From NCBI GenBank assembly GCA_965262585.1, contig OZ253546.1:2170001-2234000 (forward strand): a stretch of DNA of 64,000 bases, given 5' to 3'. The DNA comes from JAHRAW01 sp965262585. Its GTDB lineage: Bacteria; Pseudomonadota; Gammaproteobacteria; Arenicellales; Poriferihabitantaceae. The notes under the pieces are model-generated. The model was not told the origin of the DNA. It saw only the letters and a list, made by a program, of their open reading frames with translations, and searched no databases. This document shows, in pieces, positions 41,982-51,745 of this stretch. A program made the position numbers and the translations under genes. Position 1 is the stretch's first letter, and each line of letters starts with the position of its first letter.

Positions 41982-42305
41982 CGGTTGGTCTGTTTTCTTT
42001 TGTTTCCGGTAGGTCTCGCTGACAATTGCAATGGATTTGACCCATTGTTTCTCGGTCATCAGTATAGCGCGAATGTTGCCTCCTTCCGGGGCAAACAACC
42101 GTAATCTACGGGCGTGTTTCTTCATGCGCTCCCAGGATGAGCACGACCGCATATACACCGAAAACTGGAGCATGCTGTAACCATCGCCCAGCAGTTTTTT
42201 GCGGAACCTGGTTGCTTGATCACGCTCCCGTTTGGTGGTTACCGGCAAGTCGAAAAGTACCAGCATCCAGCCCATTTTTAGAGTGCTTGGAGTTGTGGTA
42301 GCCAC
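41952..42305 (-). CDS. cas2: Cas2, CRISPR adaptation protein
   Basis: Cas2 (117 aa) forms the core of the Cas1-Cas2 spacer integration complex. The N-terminal strand WMLVLFDLPVTTKRERDQATRF contains the conserved Asp after LVLF, and LLGDGYSMLQFSVYMRSCSS is typical of type II Cas2. It overlaps cas1 by 28 bases, is co-directional with cas1 and cas9, and ends next to the array. Base composition is lower in GC than the aprA side. Confidence 0.95.
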   Translation of the reverse strand: MATTTPSTLKMGWMLVLFDLPVTTKRERDQATRFRKKLLGDGYSMLQFSVYMRSCSSWERMKKHARRLRLFAPEGGNIRAILMTEKQWVKSIAIVSETYRKQKKTDQPHQLSLFQNW

Positions 42306-43174
42306 AGGTGTCCGGTGTCTTTTTTTCCAAATGTTTTTGCAACCGAATTGATATAGGTGTCAACGCCGTCAATCAGTTTTAATTTTCTCTTGTTGTCCGG
42401 CACTTCAATGGTATTCCAGCATCCTTGGGAAAACACTATCCATTCTCGGATTGATTTTTTCGTTCCGTGGCTGCCGGTTAAATACAGGAATAATTGACAA
42501 TCAATAAAGGGACGCAACGGCTCAATCAAATCATAAACCAAAGGATGATTGTGAAAGTTCGCCCGATGATGTACGCCAAACAGCGGGCTCATTCCGTGCG
42601 CAACAATAGAGCGGTGGCAAATGGCGCCCAAAACCGCATATGCATAGTTGAGCATTTGATTGACCTCACTCTCATCGTCATGCCGTCTGGTTAACCCTGC
42701 AAAACCACAATATTTAAAGTATTCGCGCCAGTAATATCGGGCGCAGGCGGATTCGTTGGGTGTTTCATTTTCCAGTTTCGATTCCAGATAAGCATGGCGA
42801 GCGCCCATGCTTTTTAATAGTCGCCTTTGGTTGTCAACCTTGGCGCGCAACAGTCGCTGCCAGACTGCTGCTTGAAATTTTTTGGTGCATCGCGCTTGAT
42901 GATACGCCACATCACGTTTGATAATCTTTGGTAACGGTTCTGTTAATCCGATAGGGCGGTACTTTTTGTCGCAGTGTAAAATGAACGCGCCATTTTCCAG
43001 CAGGGCTGTTATAAGGCTATCAGTGAGTGTTACGTTCTCCGTAACAATAATTACGCCTCGAATGTCTTCCAAAGGCAACTGCTTTCGTTCGTCACCACGT
43101 TCATAACGCAACAACCCTCGTTCCTTGCGCAGGTAGATGCCCGGAGACATCAGGTGAAGCAGGTAATAACTCAA
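42278..43174 (-). CDS. cas1: Cas1, CRISPR integrase (type II)
   Basis: Cas1 (298 aa) is the metal-dependent integrase that inserts new spacers with Cas2. It begins in the usual beta-rich style (VTENVTLTDSLITALLENGAFILHCDKK). The catalytic Glu is expected in NESACARYYWREYF (about residues 140-153), the His in GMSPLFGVHHRANFHNHPLVYDLIEPLRPFID with the following acidic residue (quoted in parts: VHHRANFHNHPLVYDLIE and LRPFID). Its start overlaps the cas9 stop by four bases. No cas4 or csn2 is present, which supports II-C. Confidence 0.96.
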   Translation of the reverse strand: MSYYLLHLMSPGIYLRKERGLLRYERGDERKQLPLEDIRGVIIVTENVTLTDSLITALLENGAFILHCDKKYRPIGLTEPLPKIIKRDVAYHQARCTKKFQAAVWQRLLRAKVDNQRRLLKSMGARHAYLESKLENETPNESACARYYWREYFKYCGFAGLTRRHDDESEVNQMLNYAYAVLGAICHRSIVAHGMSPLFGVHHRANFHNHPLVYDLIEPLRPFIDCQLFLYLTGSHGTKKSIREWIVFSQGCWNTIEVPDNKRKLKLIDGVDTYINSVAKTFGKKDTGHLWLPQLQAL

Positions 43175-46100
43175 TTTGGCGGAGTAATCGGGATGGAATG
43201 CGCCAAAATTTTGCTGGCCATACGATAAACTGTGCCACGCTGATCAAGCAAAAACATCTCATCTCCACCAGAAGCAAATCCTTTAATTCGATACTCTCCG
43301 CCAGGTAGTTTCTGTTTGGGTAAGTCGTTTGTTGTTACTTGATTGATATAAATTATATGGTTTTTGTTGATGTCAACAATATCTTTCTCATTTAGCGCAT
43401 CGAGCCAATTATTTGTGGCGAGGTGTTTCACCAACTTGGCAACATAAACTTCTTCTTCTTTGCTGGTTTTGGTGTCAGTAATAATAAAACTCTGCGAGTC
43501 TGATGTACTGCTGTCTACCTTGTAATTACCAGTTAACGATTTGTCTTTATTTACAGAAAATTCATCCAACTCAAATGATTTCTTACGCATCAGTTCGGTA
43601 TGTACTCTGATTTTTTCAAGATCACTTCGATCTATTCGGTAGTCACCGATAGGGTCATTGCTTGCAGATTGATCTTGCGGTTGCTCAGTGCTACCAATTA
43701 TTACTTTTTTAGCAAGTATTTTAAATATTTTGTATTCACCAAATTTCAACCGGGCATCCCTCCCCAACTGAGTCGCGGTTATTTGATTCTGACTTGGTAG
43801 GCGAATACTTTTTCCTTGATAAAATAATCCAATAATTTTACTGGATTTTTTCTCCACTTCCTTCTTTATCGCATGGGGAGAGCGAAAGCTATGAATGGTC
43901 CTTGAACACAGTTTCCCTTTATGGTCTTTGTAAAAAAGATACCCGTGCTGAGATGTCCCTTTTCCGGTCTCTTTGTTATTAGTGTACCACTGTCCCCGCT
44001 CATCAGGGTCTTTGCTGATATTTTTAAACTCTTTTGTATTTACATACTTTACTTTTTCGTTAGGTGATTTTTTAGCACCAGCAGACATGATTCGCTTTCG
44101 ACCTGGTTGCTCGGCAATAGCAGGCCGCATTCGGGTTATGTGGTGCGGATGCACATCATTCAGTTTTTTGGCAAAATAATCCGCATCTATTCCCGTGGGA
44201 AACTTAAAGAACCCCGTCTTGTTTTTATCGCGCGCCCACTGACGCAGGTAACTGATAACCATAGCGTCCAACGCATGGTGGCGGTGGTCTGAACGGTCCT
44301 TCTGATACGTTTTAGAGCCATCGCCAAGTGCTTTATAGAGTTTGTGTTTCTTTGCCACCTTGCTGGTAAGCCCACCGCTGAAAACAAATACACGCTGTTG
44401 CTCCCCCGCCGCTCCGGGCTGCCAGCCAAACTGCAAACACGCAATGTCCCTGGCGAGACGGGCAATATGAGCCGTTCCGGCCAAACCCGTATATTTTTCA
44501 ATCAGGCTTTCCGCTTCTTCTCTGGTGCTGGCTAACAGTAGTTTCTTTTTGTTTTTACCTAATGACAAAGGAGTCAAGCGAGTTTTGAATGCCTCCCACT
44601 GGATAAAGTCACATTCGCAAGGCAGGCGTTTTCCTTTTTGAGTATTAACATTCGTGCTGGTCAGCACCTTGTTGTAATAAGCATCCGGGCCGCCATCTTT
44701 CGTGGGAAAAATGTGATCGATATCATAACTTTCCAGTGCCAACGGATCAAGTGCTTCTCCAGTGTATAAACACTGTTTGTTTTGTTCTTTATACAAACGG
44801 TAGCGGAGAATATTTTTGTCTGTAACGGATATACCTGACTCTTTCAGGTACTCGATTGCTTCTTTGTTGGATTTTTTGCCCTCGTTTGAGCGATTGGTAT
44901 ATGTTTTTTTCTCTTTGTCGCTGAGAAAATCCTCACGGATAAACTCCAAGTGGACCGCATCCGGTTTTCCATGCGCTTTGGTTCGTCTTTCCAGTTCAAT
45001 GCGAAATACATTCAATCGATGCCGCAGTTCCGGCCAGTTGCAAGAATTGATAACCTTCTGAATGGCAGATTCCACATCACCATCTTCGTTGATGTAGCGT
45101 TCGGCCAGACTAATATCGGGAACATGAATAGCATCGCGGGTATCGCCCATTTTCTGAAGAAACTTAAAATCATCGGGAAGGTATTTGTAAGCAACATCGG
45201 AATATATTTGATAGCCAAACGATGATTTCGGATTTTCTTTTTCCCGAATTGCAACCAGTTGTGATAGTTCCTCATAAAAACCTTTTGGAGTTTTTTCAGA
45301 AAGAATCAAGGACTTCATTAAATACAGCGAAGGTTGGCTAAAACGACTTCTTCCGGTATGTCGGCTGGCTGGGATTTCCTCGTGCCCAATTTTCACTGTC
45401 CCATCCAAACCTTCCGCCATTTTGGCAACCTTGCTTGGGGTTAACCTGAAGCATTTGGCATATTCTTCCGGGTTGTATTCCTGCGATTTTTTCTGCCATG
45501 CCAAGTGACAGGCGTCAAATTTGTCGATTATTTGCCGCCCACTAAGCGCATGTTCCGATTTCCGCCCATGTTCATCTACTTTCTCATAACGCCAGTTGAC
45601 CATGCGCAGTAAAAACCCCACTTCAATAGCAAGCGGCTTTTCCGATTTGCATACATTGAATCGGGTGATCAACGCACACTTGGAAACGATGCGATTTTCA
45701 AAGCGCGGGTATTTCTGTCCGAGGAGTCCGCTAATTTTGGTGGCGGATGGGTAACGCTTATCTATGGCATCGTTTTGTTTGCCATATAACAATTGATCGA
45801 ACTTATCATCGGTTAGATGTTTGGCAAGTGCAGGGATTGCATTCATTGCTTGACGAAGTAATTGTTCAATTTCACGGGTAACCAATTTTCGGGAAGGATT
45901 ACGGGCTTCATACTTACTGCCTCTTGCTTTTTGGGGTGGGGTATTCGCCTGTTGGCGTATCTGAATTATTTTTTTGTTTTGGTTGTCCCACAATCCCATT
46001 TTCCATGCGTCGTAGTAGCAGGGCAGGTGGTAACGCTCGTCGGGCGTCATTTCTTGTAATTTGTTGTTGAAATCATCAACCTGGTTTTCAGGGTTTTCGT

Positions 46101-46614
46101 CTTTGCTGGATTTCTGATCCTTCTCTTTTGTTCTGGCTTCTGCCTTGGATTTCCACGGCACATTCTTATCGTAGCCCCGGCGTTGAATGCCAGCATGCAA
46201 GGCTTTATAGATTTGCCAATCCGCCAAGGGTTTTCCCTCCAGCAGCATGATGCGCAACAGGCAGGATGTATAGACCGTATCATCCCCCTGACCGGGAAAC
46301 TCCCTTTCCAGACGATTGTCCGCCTTTGTCTTTATGAATTTCCATCCGCCTTTTGCATTTTTTGCCTTGGTAAAGCATTTTCGTTGCAAAGGCTTTTTGC
46401 CGATGGATTCCCATAGCGATTCCAAAGCGGCCTCCCGCGCTTTGTGTGCCTCACGGGTCCTGAACTGTCTCCGGCGCTCGGCTTGCGTCTTTACTGCCCC
46501 GGCCTCTGGGTGCATAAGCAACACACCGCCGTGAATAATTTCACCGTTTTTGTTCACGGCTACGCCAAGCGATGTCATACCGACATCAAAAGAAAAATTT
46601 GTGTGGTTTTCCAT
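43171..46614 (-). CDS. cas9: Cas9, RNA-guided DNA endonuclease (type II-C)
   Basis: This 1147-aa Cas9 has RuvC-I (Asp10 in FSFDVGMTSLGVAV), an Arg-rich bridge helix (~residues 47-66, RRRQFRTREAHKAREAAL), RuvC-II (Glu557 in VHLEFIRE), an HNH domain (His634 in YDIDHIFP, with Asn648 in YYNKVL) and RuvC-III (His780 and Asp783 in HRHHALDA). All catalytic residues are therefore present and it should cut both strands. The last ~300 residues form the PAM-interacting region; the PAM is unknown. The size is at the long end for II-C. It is first in cas9-cas1-cas2, and is AT-richer than the flanking genes. Confidence 0.97.
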   Translation of the reverse strand: MENHTNFSFDVGMTSLGVAVNKNGEIIHGGVLLMHPEAGAVKTQAERRRQFRTREAHKAREAALESLWESIGKKPLQRKCFTKAKNAKGGWKFIKTKADNRLEREFPGQGDDTVYTSCLLRIMLLEGKPLADWQIYKALHAGIQRRGYDKNVPWKSKAEARTKEKDQKSSKDENPENQVDDFNNKLQEMTPDERYHLPCYYDAWKMGLWDNQNKKIIQIRQQANTPPQKARGSKYEARNPSRKLVTREIEQLLRQAMNAIPALAKHLTDDKFDQLLYGKQNDAIDKRYPSATKISGLLGQKYPRFENRIVSKCALITRFNVCKSEKPLAIEVGFLLRMVNWRYEKVDEHGRKSEHALSGRQIIDKFDACHLAWQKKSQEYNPEEYAKCFRLTPSKVAKMAEGLDGTVKIGHEEIPASRHTGRSRFSQPSLYLMKSLILSEKTPKGFYEELSQLVAIREKENPKSSFGYQIYSDVAYKYLPDDFKFLQKMGDTRDAIHVPDISLAERYINEDGDVESAIQKVINSCNWPELRHRLNVFRIELERRTKAHGKPDAVHLEFIREDFLSDKEKKTYTNRSNEGKKSNKEAIEYLKESGISVTDKNILRYRLYKEQNKQCLYTGEALDPLALESYDIDHIFPTKDGGPDAYYNKVLTSTNVNTQKGKRLPCECDFIQWEAFKTRLTPLSLGKNKKKLLLASTREEAESLIEKYTGLAGTAHIARLARDIACLQFGWQPGAAGEQQRVFVFSGGLTSKVAKKHKLYKALGDGSKTYQKDRSDHRHHALDAMVISYLRQWARDKNKTGFFKFPTGIDADYFAKKLNDVHPHHITRMRPAIAEQPGRKRIMSAGAKKSPNEKVKYVNTKEFKNISKDPDERGQWYTNNKETGKGTSQHGYLFYKDHKGKLCSRTIHSFRSPHAIKKEVEKKSSKIIGLFYQGKSIRLPSQNQITATQLGRDARLKFGEYKIFKILAKKVIIGSTEQPQDQSASNDPIGDYRIDRSDLEKIRVHTELMRKKSFELDEFSVNKDKSLTGNYKVDSSTSDSQSFIITDTKTSKEEEVYVAKLVKHLATNNWLDALNEKDIVDINKNHIIYINQVTTNDLPKQKLPGGEYRIKGFASGGDEMFLLDQRGTVYRMASKILAHSIPITPPN

Positions 46615-46644
46615 GGGGTATTTCTCTTGTTTATTGGATGATTA

Positions 46645-46650
46645 ATTATA
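46645..46650 (-). promoter_or_regulatory. -10 element of the cas operon
   Basis: On the minus strand TATAAT lies 31 bases before the cas9 ATG; the -35 is weak. A poor AAGAG ribosome-binding site follows. This suggests modest constitutive cas expression. Confidence 0.4.
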
Positions 46651-46806
46651 CGACAATATGCTACTCCAATTCTTCGGTGCGGAGATATGATTTTTGGCGG
46701 GCCCTACAGCCTAGTGGCCGCAAGTGATAATATCCGGGCTCCGGGCCGCGCCACGCTGGTACTATTTATGAGGATGCTTGTCTTAATTTATGCTCCCAAG
46801 CGGTGC

Positions 46807-46812
46807 TAAAAT
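46807..46812 (+). promoter_or_regulatory. candidate -10 of smc
   Basis: TGCTAAAAT gives an extended -10-like element (TAAAAT at 46807-46812) with TTAATT 18 bases upstream, ~55 bases before the smc ATG. The 253-base divergent gap to cas9 holds no gene that can be supported. Confidence 0.35.
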
Positions 46813-46867
46813 TGGTATGATTGCCCCGAATATGACGAAACTACTAGTTTGAAAATAACATAAAATA

Positions 46868-49800
46868 ATGCGGCTCTCCAAATTACAAGTTTCCGGCTTC
46901 AAATCCTTTGTTGACCCTACCGATGTTTGCCTGCCGGCGGATTTGGTGGCGGTGGTGGGGCCTAATGGCTGTGGCAAGTCTAATATCATCGATGCGGTGC
47001 GGTGGGTGATGGGGGAGACTTCCGCCAAATTGTTGCGTGGCGACAGCATGGCGGATGTGATCTTCAACGGCTCGACTTCGCGGAAACCGGTGGGCAAGGC
47101 CTCGGTAGAACTCATTTTCGATAACAGCGATGGCACCGCCGGTGGTAACTTCGCCAGATTCTCCGAGATTTCGGTGAAGCGCACGCTGAGCCGGGACGGC
47201 CATTCCAATTATTTCCTCAACCGCATCAAAGCCCGCCGCAAGGATGTTCTCGACTTGTTCCGGGGAACCGGCCTCGGCCCGCGTTCTTACTCCATTATCG
47301 AGCAGGGCATGGTCAGCCGCATCGTCGAAGCGCGCCCGGATGACCTGCGGTTGTTTGTGGAAGAAGCCGCCGGCACCTCAAAGTATAAAGACCGGCGTCG
47401 GGAAACCGAAACCCGCATCGCGCGCACCCGCGAAAACCTCGAGCGAGTCGCCGACATCCGAGACGAACTCGACAAACAACTTCGTAGGCTCAAGCGTCAA
47501 GCGGGCGCGGCGCGGCGCTACAAGACGCTCAAAGAAGAACAACGCTTGGTGGACGGTCAGTTGCTGGTGCTAAATTTGCGCGCCCTGGATGAAAAACTGG
47601 TGGAGCAGGATCGCCTGTCGGCACGCTTCGAGAACGATCTGGAAGCCGTGCTGGCAGCCCAGCGGGAGGCCGAGGCGGACATCGAAAAACTGCGCCACCG
47701 GCAAGCCGAATCCAGAGAGAAACACGGCCGGGTTCAGGAGGAATACTACAATCTGGGCGCGGAAATCAAAAACCTCGAGCAGCGTATCGAACACCTCGGC
47801 GAGACCCGCCAACTTCAGAGCGAAGAACTCGAGCGGCTGCGCTCAGATCGTGAGCAGTGTCGGCAGCAGTTGGAAACCGATCAAGCGCGGCTTGGCGAAC
47901 TGCGAGCGGAACAATCAGCCCTTGCCCCGCAAGATGAGGAACTGGAAGGCCGCCGCCGTGCCGAACAACAGTTGGCGGATGCCGAGGGTGCGCTGGAGAA
48001 TTGGCAGAGCGTATGGGATGCGTTCAACGAACAATCCCAGACCTCGGTACGTCAGCGGGAAGTTCAGCAATCGCGCATCACCCAACTGCAACAACATATC
48101 CAACGCTCCGGCGAGCAAATCTCCCGGCTCGAACAGGAACTCGCCGATGGGCGGAAAATGGTTGCGGAGATGGATATCGAGGCGGTGCGTGGCGAAGTGA
48201 AGCGGCACGATGACGCTTGCGAACGCAGCGAGCGGGAATTGCAGAACACCGAAACGTCCATCCATTCCTTCGAACAAGAGGCTCGGCAAAAACGCGAAGA
48301 AAATGCGCAGTTGCGTGCCCGGCAACACGAAGCCCAGTCGCGCCTGACTTCCCTGCGGCAGATTCAAGCCGCCGCCCTGGAAGGCGATGACGAGGCGTTG
48401 CAAAACTGGTTGCAGGAAAGCGGCCTCGGGCGACGCCCGAAACTGGCGTCTCGTATCCGTGTGGCAGACGGCTGGCAGCGGGCTGTCGACCGCTTGATGA
48501 ACGGCTATCTCGGCGCGCTTTGCGTCGAGCGACTGCCGGACGGCGTGTTGACCGGGCGACCGGATTGCGCCTTTATGCTGGTGGCGGATACGCCGTCTAC
48601 GGCTGCCAATCCCGCCGCCGATGCTACCGGGCGATTGCTGGATAAAGTGGAAGCCGGTGATACCGATTTGTCCGGGTTCCTCGGCGGGGTGTACTTGGCC
48701 GAATCTCTGGACGAGGCGATGGCCATGCAGTCCGGCTTTGGAAACCGGGAATGCGCGGTTACCCGTGACGGCGTGTTGGTGGGTGCAAACTGGGTAAGTT
48801 TTGCCAGCCAAAGCCAGTTGGAAACCGGGGTGTTGGTGCGTGAAGAAGAAATCAAACAGTTGCACGAAAGCCTCGGCGACATCGAAACTCAAGTTGCTGC
48901 TGGCGACCGCGAAATCGCCGAACTGGAAAGCAAGCGTGAGGCGCAGCGACAGCAGGGGGCACAGCAACGCATAACGCTGGCGCAGTTGCGGACCGAGCGC
49001 ACGGCGATGCATGCCACTCTGGGCCGGGAAGAAGCGCGACACCTTGAAATCGAGCAGCGCATTGCCACGCTGGTGAGCGAACTCGGCAGCCTCGGTGGGC
49101 ATGTGCATACCGACCACGGCGAAATTCACAAGGCGCAGGAAGTACTGGAACACGCCGCCGCTCAGCAGGATGCTCTGCAAGCGAAGCGGGACGATTTATT
49201 ACAGGAAAAGACGCGGCATCAAGACACCGTGACCCGCCGCAAGGATGAACTTCGGCAAGCCGGTGAGCAGGTTCATCGGCGGGCATTGCAACAGCAACGT
49301 TTGGATGCCGAACTCCAATCCACCGCCGACGGCATCGCCCGCATCGAGGAACAGTTGCGCACGGTCGCCGCGCAACTCACGCAACTGAGCGACGCGCTGA
49401 ACGAGGCTGATGATCCGGTCGCTGAATTGAAGACCCGGCTGCAAGACATGCTTGGGCGCAGGGTGGAAATCGAGGGACGTTTTTCGGCGGCGGGCGATGC
49501 CGTGGCGGAGTTGGATAAGAACATCACCGACGCCAACCAGCAGCAGTCATCCGCGGTCGAGGCGGTGAGTGAATCGCGGGAAGTTCTGGAGCAGCACAGA
49601 CTCGCACGTCAGGAAATTCTGGTGCGGCGCGATACTCAGGCCGAGCAGATTACCGGCCGCGGCTACGACCGACAACTGCTGGATGCGGAGATGCCGGCGG
49701 AGGCCGATGTGGATGCGTGGCATCTGCGCAACGAGGACTTGGAGCAGAAAATAAACCGCATCGGCCCGGTTAATTTGGTGGCCATCGAAGAGTTCGATGA

Positions 49801-50374
49801 GCAAAGCGAGCGCAAGGAATATCTCGACCGCCAGTATGCCGATTTGACCGAGGCACTGGAAACTTTGCGCAGCGTCATCCGCAAAATCGACCGCGAAACC
49901 CGCACTCGATTCAAGGAAACCTTCGAGCGGCTCAACGCCGGATTCAACGACTTTTTTCCGAAGTTATTCGGCGGCGGCAAGGCCGAACTGCGCTTGACCG
50001 ATGATGACTTCCTGAACGCCGGAGTGCTGGTTATGGCGCACCCACCGGGTAAGCGCAACAGCAACATCCACCTGTTGTCCGGCGGCGAGAAAGCCCTGAC
50101 TGCGGTAGCCCTGCTATTCGCGCTTTTTAAACTCAACCCGGCGCCGTTTTGCATGCTCGACGAAGTGGATGCGCCCCTCGACGACGCCAACGTCGAGCGC
50201 TATTGTGATACCCTGAAAACGCTGGTCAAGGCCAGCCAGATGATCGTCATCACCCACAACAAAATCACCATGCAGGCGGCGGATATCCTAGTCGGTGTTA
50301 CAATGGGCGAGCCCGGTGTCTCCCGGCTGGTGTCGGTGGACGTTGATCAGGCGGTGGAGATGGCGGCGCAGTAG
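46868..50374 (+). CDS. smc: chromosome segregation protein SMC
   Basis: This is a condensin ATPase of 1168 aa that organises and segregates the chromosome with ScpA/ScpB. The N-terminal head has FKSFVDPTDVCLP and Walker A GPNGCGKSN (~residues 32-40). Two long coiled coils, rich in Glu/Gln/Arg, surround a hinge (~residues 520-650). The C-terminal head has the signature LLSGGEKALTAVALLFAL and Walker B FCMLDEVDAPLDD. Use of SMC rather than MukB is typical of gammaproteobacteria outside the enteric group. zipA and ligA follow. Confidence 0.96.
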   Translation: MRLSKLQVSGFKSFVDPTDVCLPADLVAVVGPNGCGKSNIIDAVRWVMGETSAKLLRGDSMADVIFNGSTSRKPVGKASVELIFDNSDGTAGGNFARFSEISVKRTLSRDGHSNYFLNRIKARRKDVLDLFRGTGLGPRSYSIIEQGMVSRIVEARPDDLRLFVEEAAGTSKYKDRRRETETRIARTRENLERVADIRDELDKQLRRLKRQAGAARRYKTLKEEQRLVDGQLLVLNLRALDEKLVEQDRLSARFENDLEAVLAAQREAEADIEKLRHRQAESREKHGRVQEEYYNLGAEIKNLEQRIEHLGETRQLQSEELERLRSDREQCRQQLETDQARLGELRAEQSALAPQDEELEGRRRAEQQLADAEGALENWQSVWDAFNEQSQTSVRQREVQQSRITQLQQHIQRSGEQISRLEQELADGRKMVAEMDIEAVRGEVKRHDDACERSERELQNTETSIHSFEQEARQKREENAQLRARQHEAQSRLTSLRQIQAAALEGDDEALQNWLQESGLGRRPKLASRIRVADGWQRAVDRLMNGYLGALCVERLPDGVLTGRPDCAFMLVADTPSTAANPAADATGRLLDKVEAGDTDLSGFLGGVYLAESLDEAMAMQSGFGNRECAVTRDGVLVGANWVSFASQSQLETGVLVREEEIKQLHESLGDIETQVAAGDREIAELESKREAQRQQGAQQRITLAQLRTERTAMHATLGREEARHLEIEQRIATLVSELGSLGGHVHTDHGEIHKAQEVLEHAAAQQDALQAKRDDLLQEKTRHQDTVTRRKDELRQAGEQVHRRALQQQRLDAELQSTADGIARIEEQLRTVAAQLTQLSDALNEADDPVAELKTRLQDMLGRRVEIEGRFSAAGDAVAELDKNITDANQQQSSAVEAVSESREVLEQHRLARQEILVRRDTQAEQITGRGYDRQLLDAEMPAEADVDAWHLRNEDLEQKINRIGPVNLVAIEEFDEQSERKEYLDRQYADLTEALETLRSVIRKIDRETRTRFKETFERLNAGFNDFFPKLFGGGKAELRLTDDDFLNAGVLVMAHPPGKRNSNIHLLSGGEKALTAVALLFALFKLNPAPFCMLDEVDAPLDDANVERYCDTLKTLVKASQMIVITHNKITMQAADILVGVTMGEPGVSRLVSVDVDQAVEMAAQ

Positions 50375-50451
50375 TAGCGTAGTAGTAGCGGCCCGCCCGG
50401 CTTTATTATCCCAATCCGACCTTCAATTCGTGCATCCAATCCGTGCATCCG
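50370..50451. repeat. two short tandem duplications between smc and zipA
   Basis: AGTAGTAGCGT/AGTAGTAGCGG (50370-50391) lies across the smc stop, and ATTCGTGCATCCA/ATCCGTGCATCCG (50426-50451) lies before zipA. Confidence 0.55.
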
Positions 50452-50489
50452 AACCCGCCCCCAACCAACTCGTGCGGTAACATAGCGCA

Positions 50490-51737
50490 ATGCTGAATCT
50501 GCAACTTGTGCTGGCGATCATCGGTGTGATTGTCGTGCTTCTGATCTACCTGATTTCCAGGTGGCAGAACCGACTGCGGCGTCCGACCTTGAAATCCGCC
50601 CATCCGAATAAGCATTCGGTAAGCCGAGATTTTGCCGCTGACGATATGGCGCCAGACCCTATCGGCCATAACCGCATCGGCGAACCAGTCATGACCGAAG
50701 CGCGTGCCAACCGCGATTCCATGGCCACCGCCCCCGAACCAACCCGACCGGCGGGCGACTCCGTTCTCCCCGATGGGCTGCAAGAACCCATTCACGATGC
50801 GCACACGCCGGTATTAACATCCACTCCCGAAAAAGATGCGCCGGAAAAAGACGCATCCGAAAAAGATGCGCCGGAATATCGCAACCACACGGTCGATGGT
50901 TTCGAGCAGTTAAGCCAAATCGACTACTGGGTTAAAATCACCGGCGAGCGCGATGTCGGCAGGGAAACGGTGCTCGCGCTTTACCGAAACGGCGGCGCGG
51001 ATTTCAGCAAGGCGCGCAGCCTCCACGGTTTCAAAACCCCGGATCAGGTGTGGTGCGATGTGGAGCGCGAAGCGGAGGACGCGCGCTTCACCGATCTGGT
51101 GATAACCATCCAACTGGCGGACCGCAACGGTGCTATCAGCGAACGGGAAATGACTCGCTTTTCCGCGCTGGTGTCGAGGTTGTCGGAAGGCACTGGCCGC
51201 GAATTTGTCTTCATGACTCCGGTTGCAAACGCCTTGGCTCAAGCCGACGCCATCGCCGACTTCGCCCGGCGCTTCGATTCCATTTTTGCGGTCAACGTCC
51301 GCCCTCGTGAGGCCGAGTGCTTTGATGGCCCGGTCATTGACCGCTGCGCCCCGCAGATCGGTTTGGAGCGTGACGAAAACCGACACTACTCACGCTTTAA
51401 ATCCATCGGCAAGGATAAGGTGGCGTTATACAGCCTTGCAGATCTAAGCGACACCGGCCGCTTCGATTTCGACAACCTGCAATCTTTCAGCACTCGCGGC
51501 CTGACCTTTTTTACCCGCCCGGCGGTCAACCGCTCGCCGGGGGCGGTTTTCGCCGAAATGGTGGACACCGCCAGAGCCTTCGCCTCGCGCATCAAAGGTG
51601 AGGTCAACTCGCCGGACCACGGCGACCTTTCTCAGGAAACAATCGATGCAACCCGCAAGTCCATCGAGCAAGTGGCGGCGGAAATGGAGCATCTGGGCAT
51701 TGCCGCGGGTAGCGACGAAGCCACGCGAATATTCTGA
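50490..51737 (+). CDS. zipA: cell division protein ZipA
   Basis: ZipA anchors FtsZ filaments to the inner membrane. The N-terminus is the typical type Ib anchor (LNLQLVLAIIGVIVVLLIYLISRW), followed by a basic stretch and a long disordered linker (~residues 30-145) containing a 15-bp tandem repeat (EKDAPEKDASEKDAPE). The C-terminal ZipA domain (~residues 150-400, including EFVFMTPVANALAQADAI and LTFFTRPAVN) binds the FtsZ tail. It sits between smc and ligA, the standard order. Confidence 0.9.
   Translation: MLNLQLVLAIIGVIVVLLIYLISRWQNRLRRPTLKSAHPNKHSVSRDFAADDMAPDPIGHNRIGEPVMTEARANRDSMATAPEPTRPAGDSVLPDGLQEPIHDAHTPVLTSTPEKDAPEKDASEKDAPEYRNHTVDGFEQLSQIDYWVKITGERDVGRETVLALYRNGGADFSKARSLHGFKTPDQVWCDVEREAEDARFTDLVITIQLADRNGAISEREMTRFSALVSRLSEGTGREFVFMTPVANALAQADAIADFARRFDSIFAVNVRPREAECFDGPVIDRCAPQIGLERDENRHYSRFKSIGKDKVALYSLADLSDTGRFDFDNLQSFSTRGLTFFTRPAVNRSPGAVFAEMVDTARAFASRIKGEVNSPDHGDLSQETIDATRKSIEQVAAEMEHLGIAAGSDEATRIF
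50829..50873. repeat. in-frame 15-bp tandem repeat in the zipA linker
   Basis: GAAAAAGATGCGCCG occurs at 50829-50843 and 50859-50873, with the variant GAAAAAGACGCATCC between, giving EKDAP EKDAS EKDAP in the disordered linker. Confidence 0.75.
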
Positions 51738-51745
51738 CAACGGCG

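Noticed and set aside
46816..46834. A second anti-repeat-like stretch upstream of smc (minus strand, CGGGGCAATCATACC)
   Set aside because: It needs a one-base insertion and two mismatches in the core and has no good promoter or terminator; the stretch at 41897-41910 is a better match and lies next to the array.
41823..46867. Search for csn2, cas4 or a transposase in the CRISPR locus
   Set aside because: No extra gene fits: cas2, cas1 and cas9 overlap or abut, and the flanking gaps of 130 and 253 bases hold no coding frame. The locus is therefore II-C.
47915..49180. A 421-aa open frame antisense to smc
   Set aside because: It lies wholly opposite a clearly conserved gene in GC-rich DNA, where long antisense frames are expected; its composition shows no family pattern.
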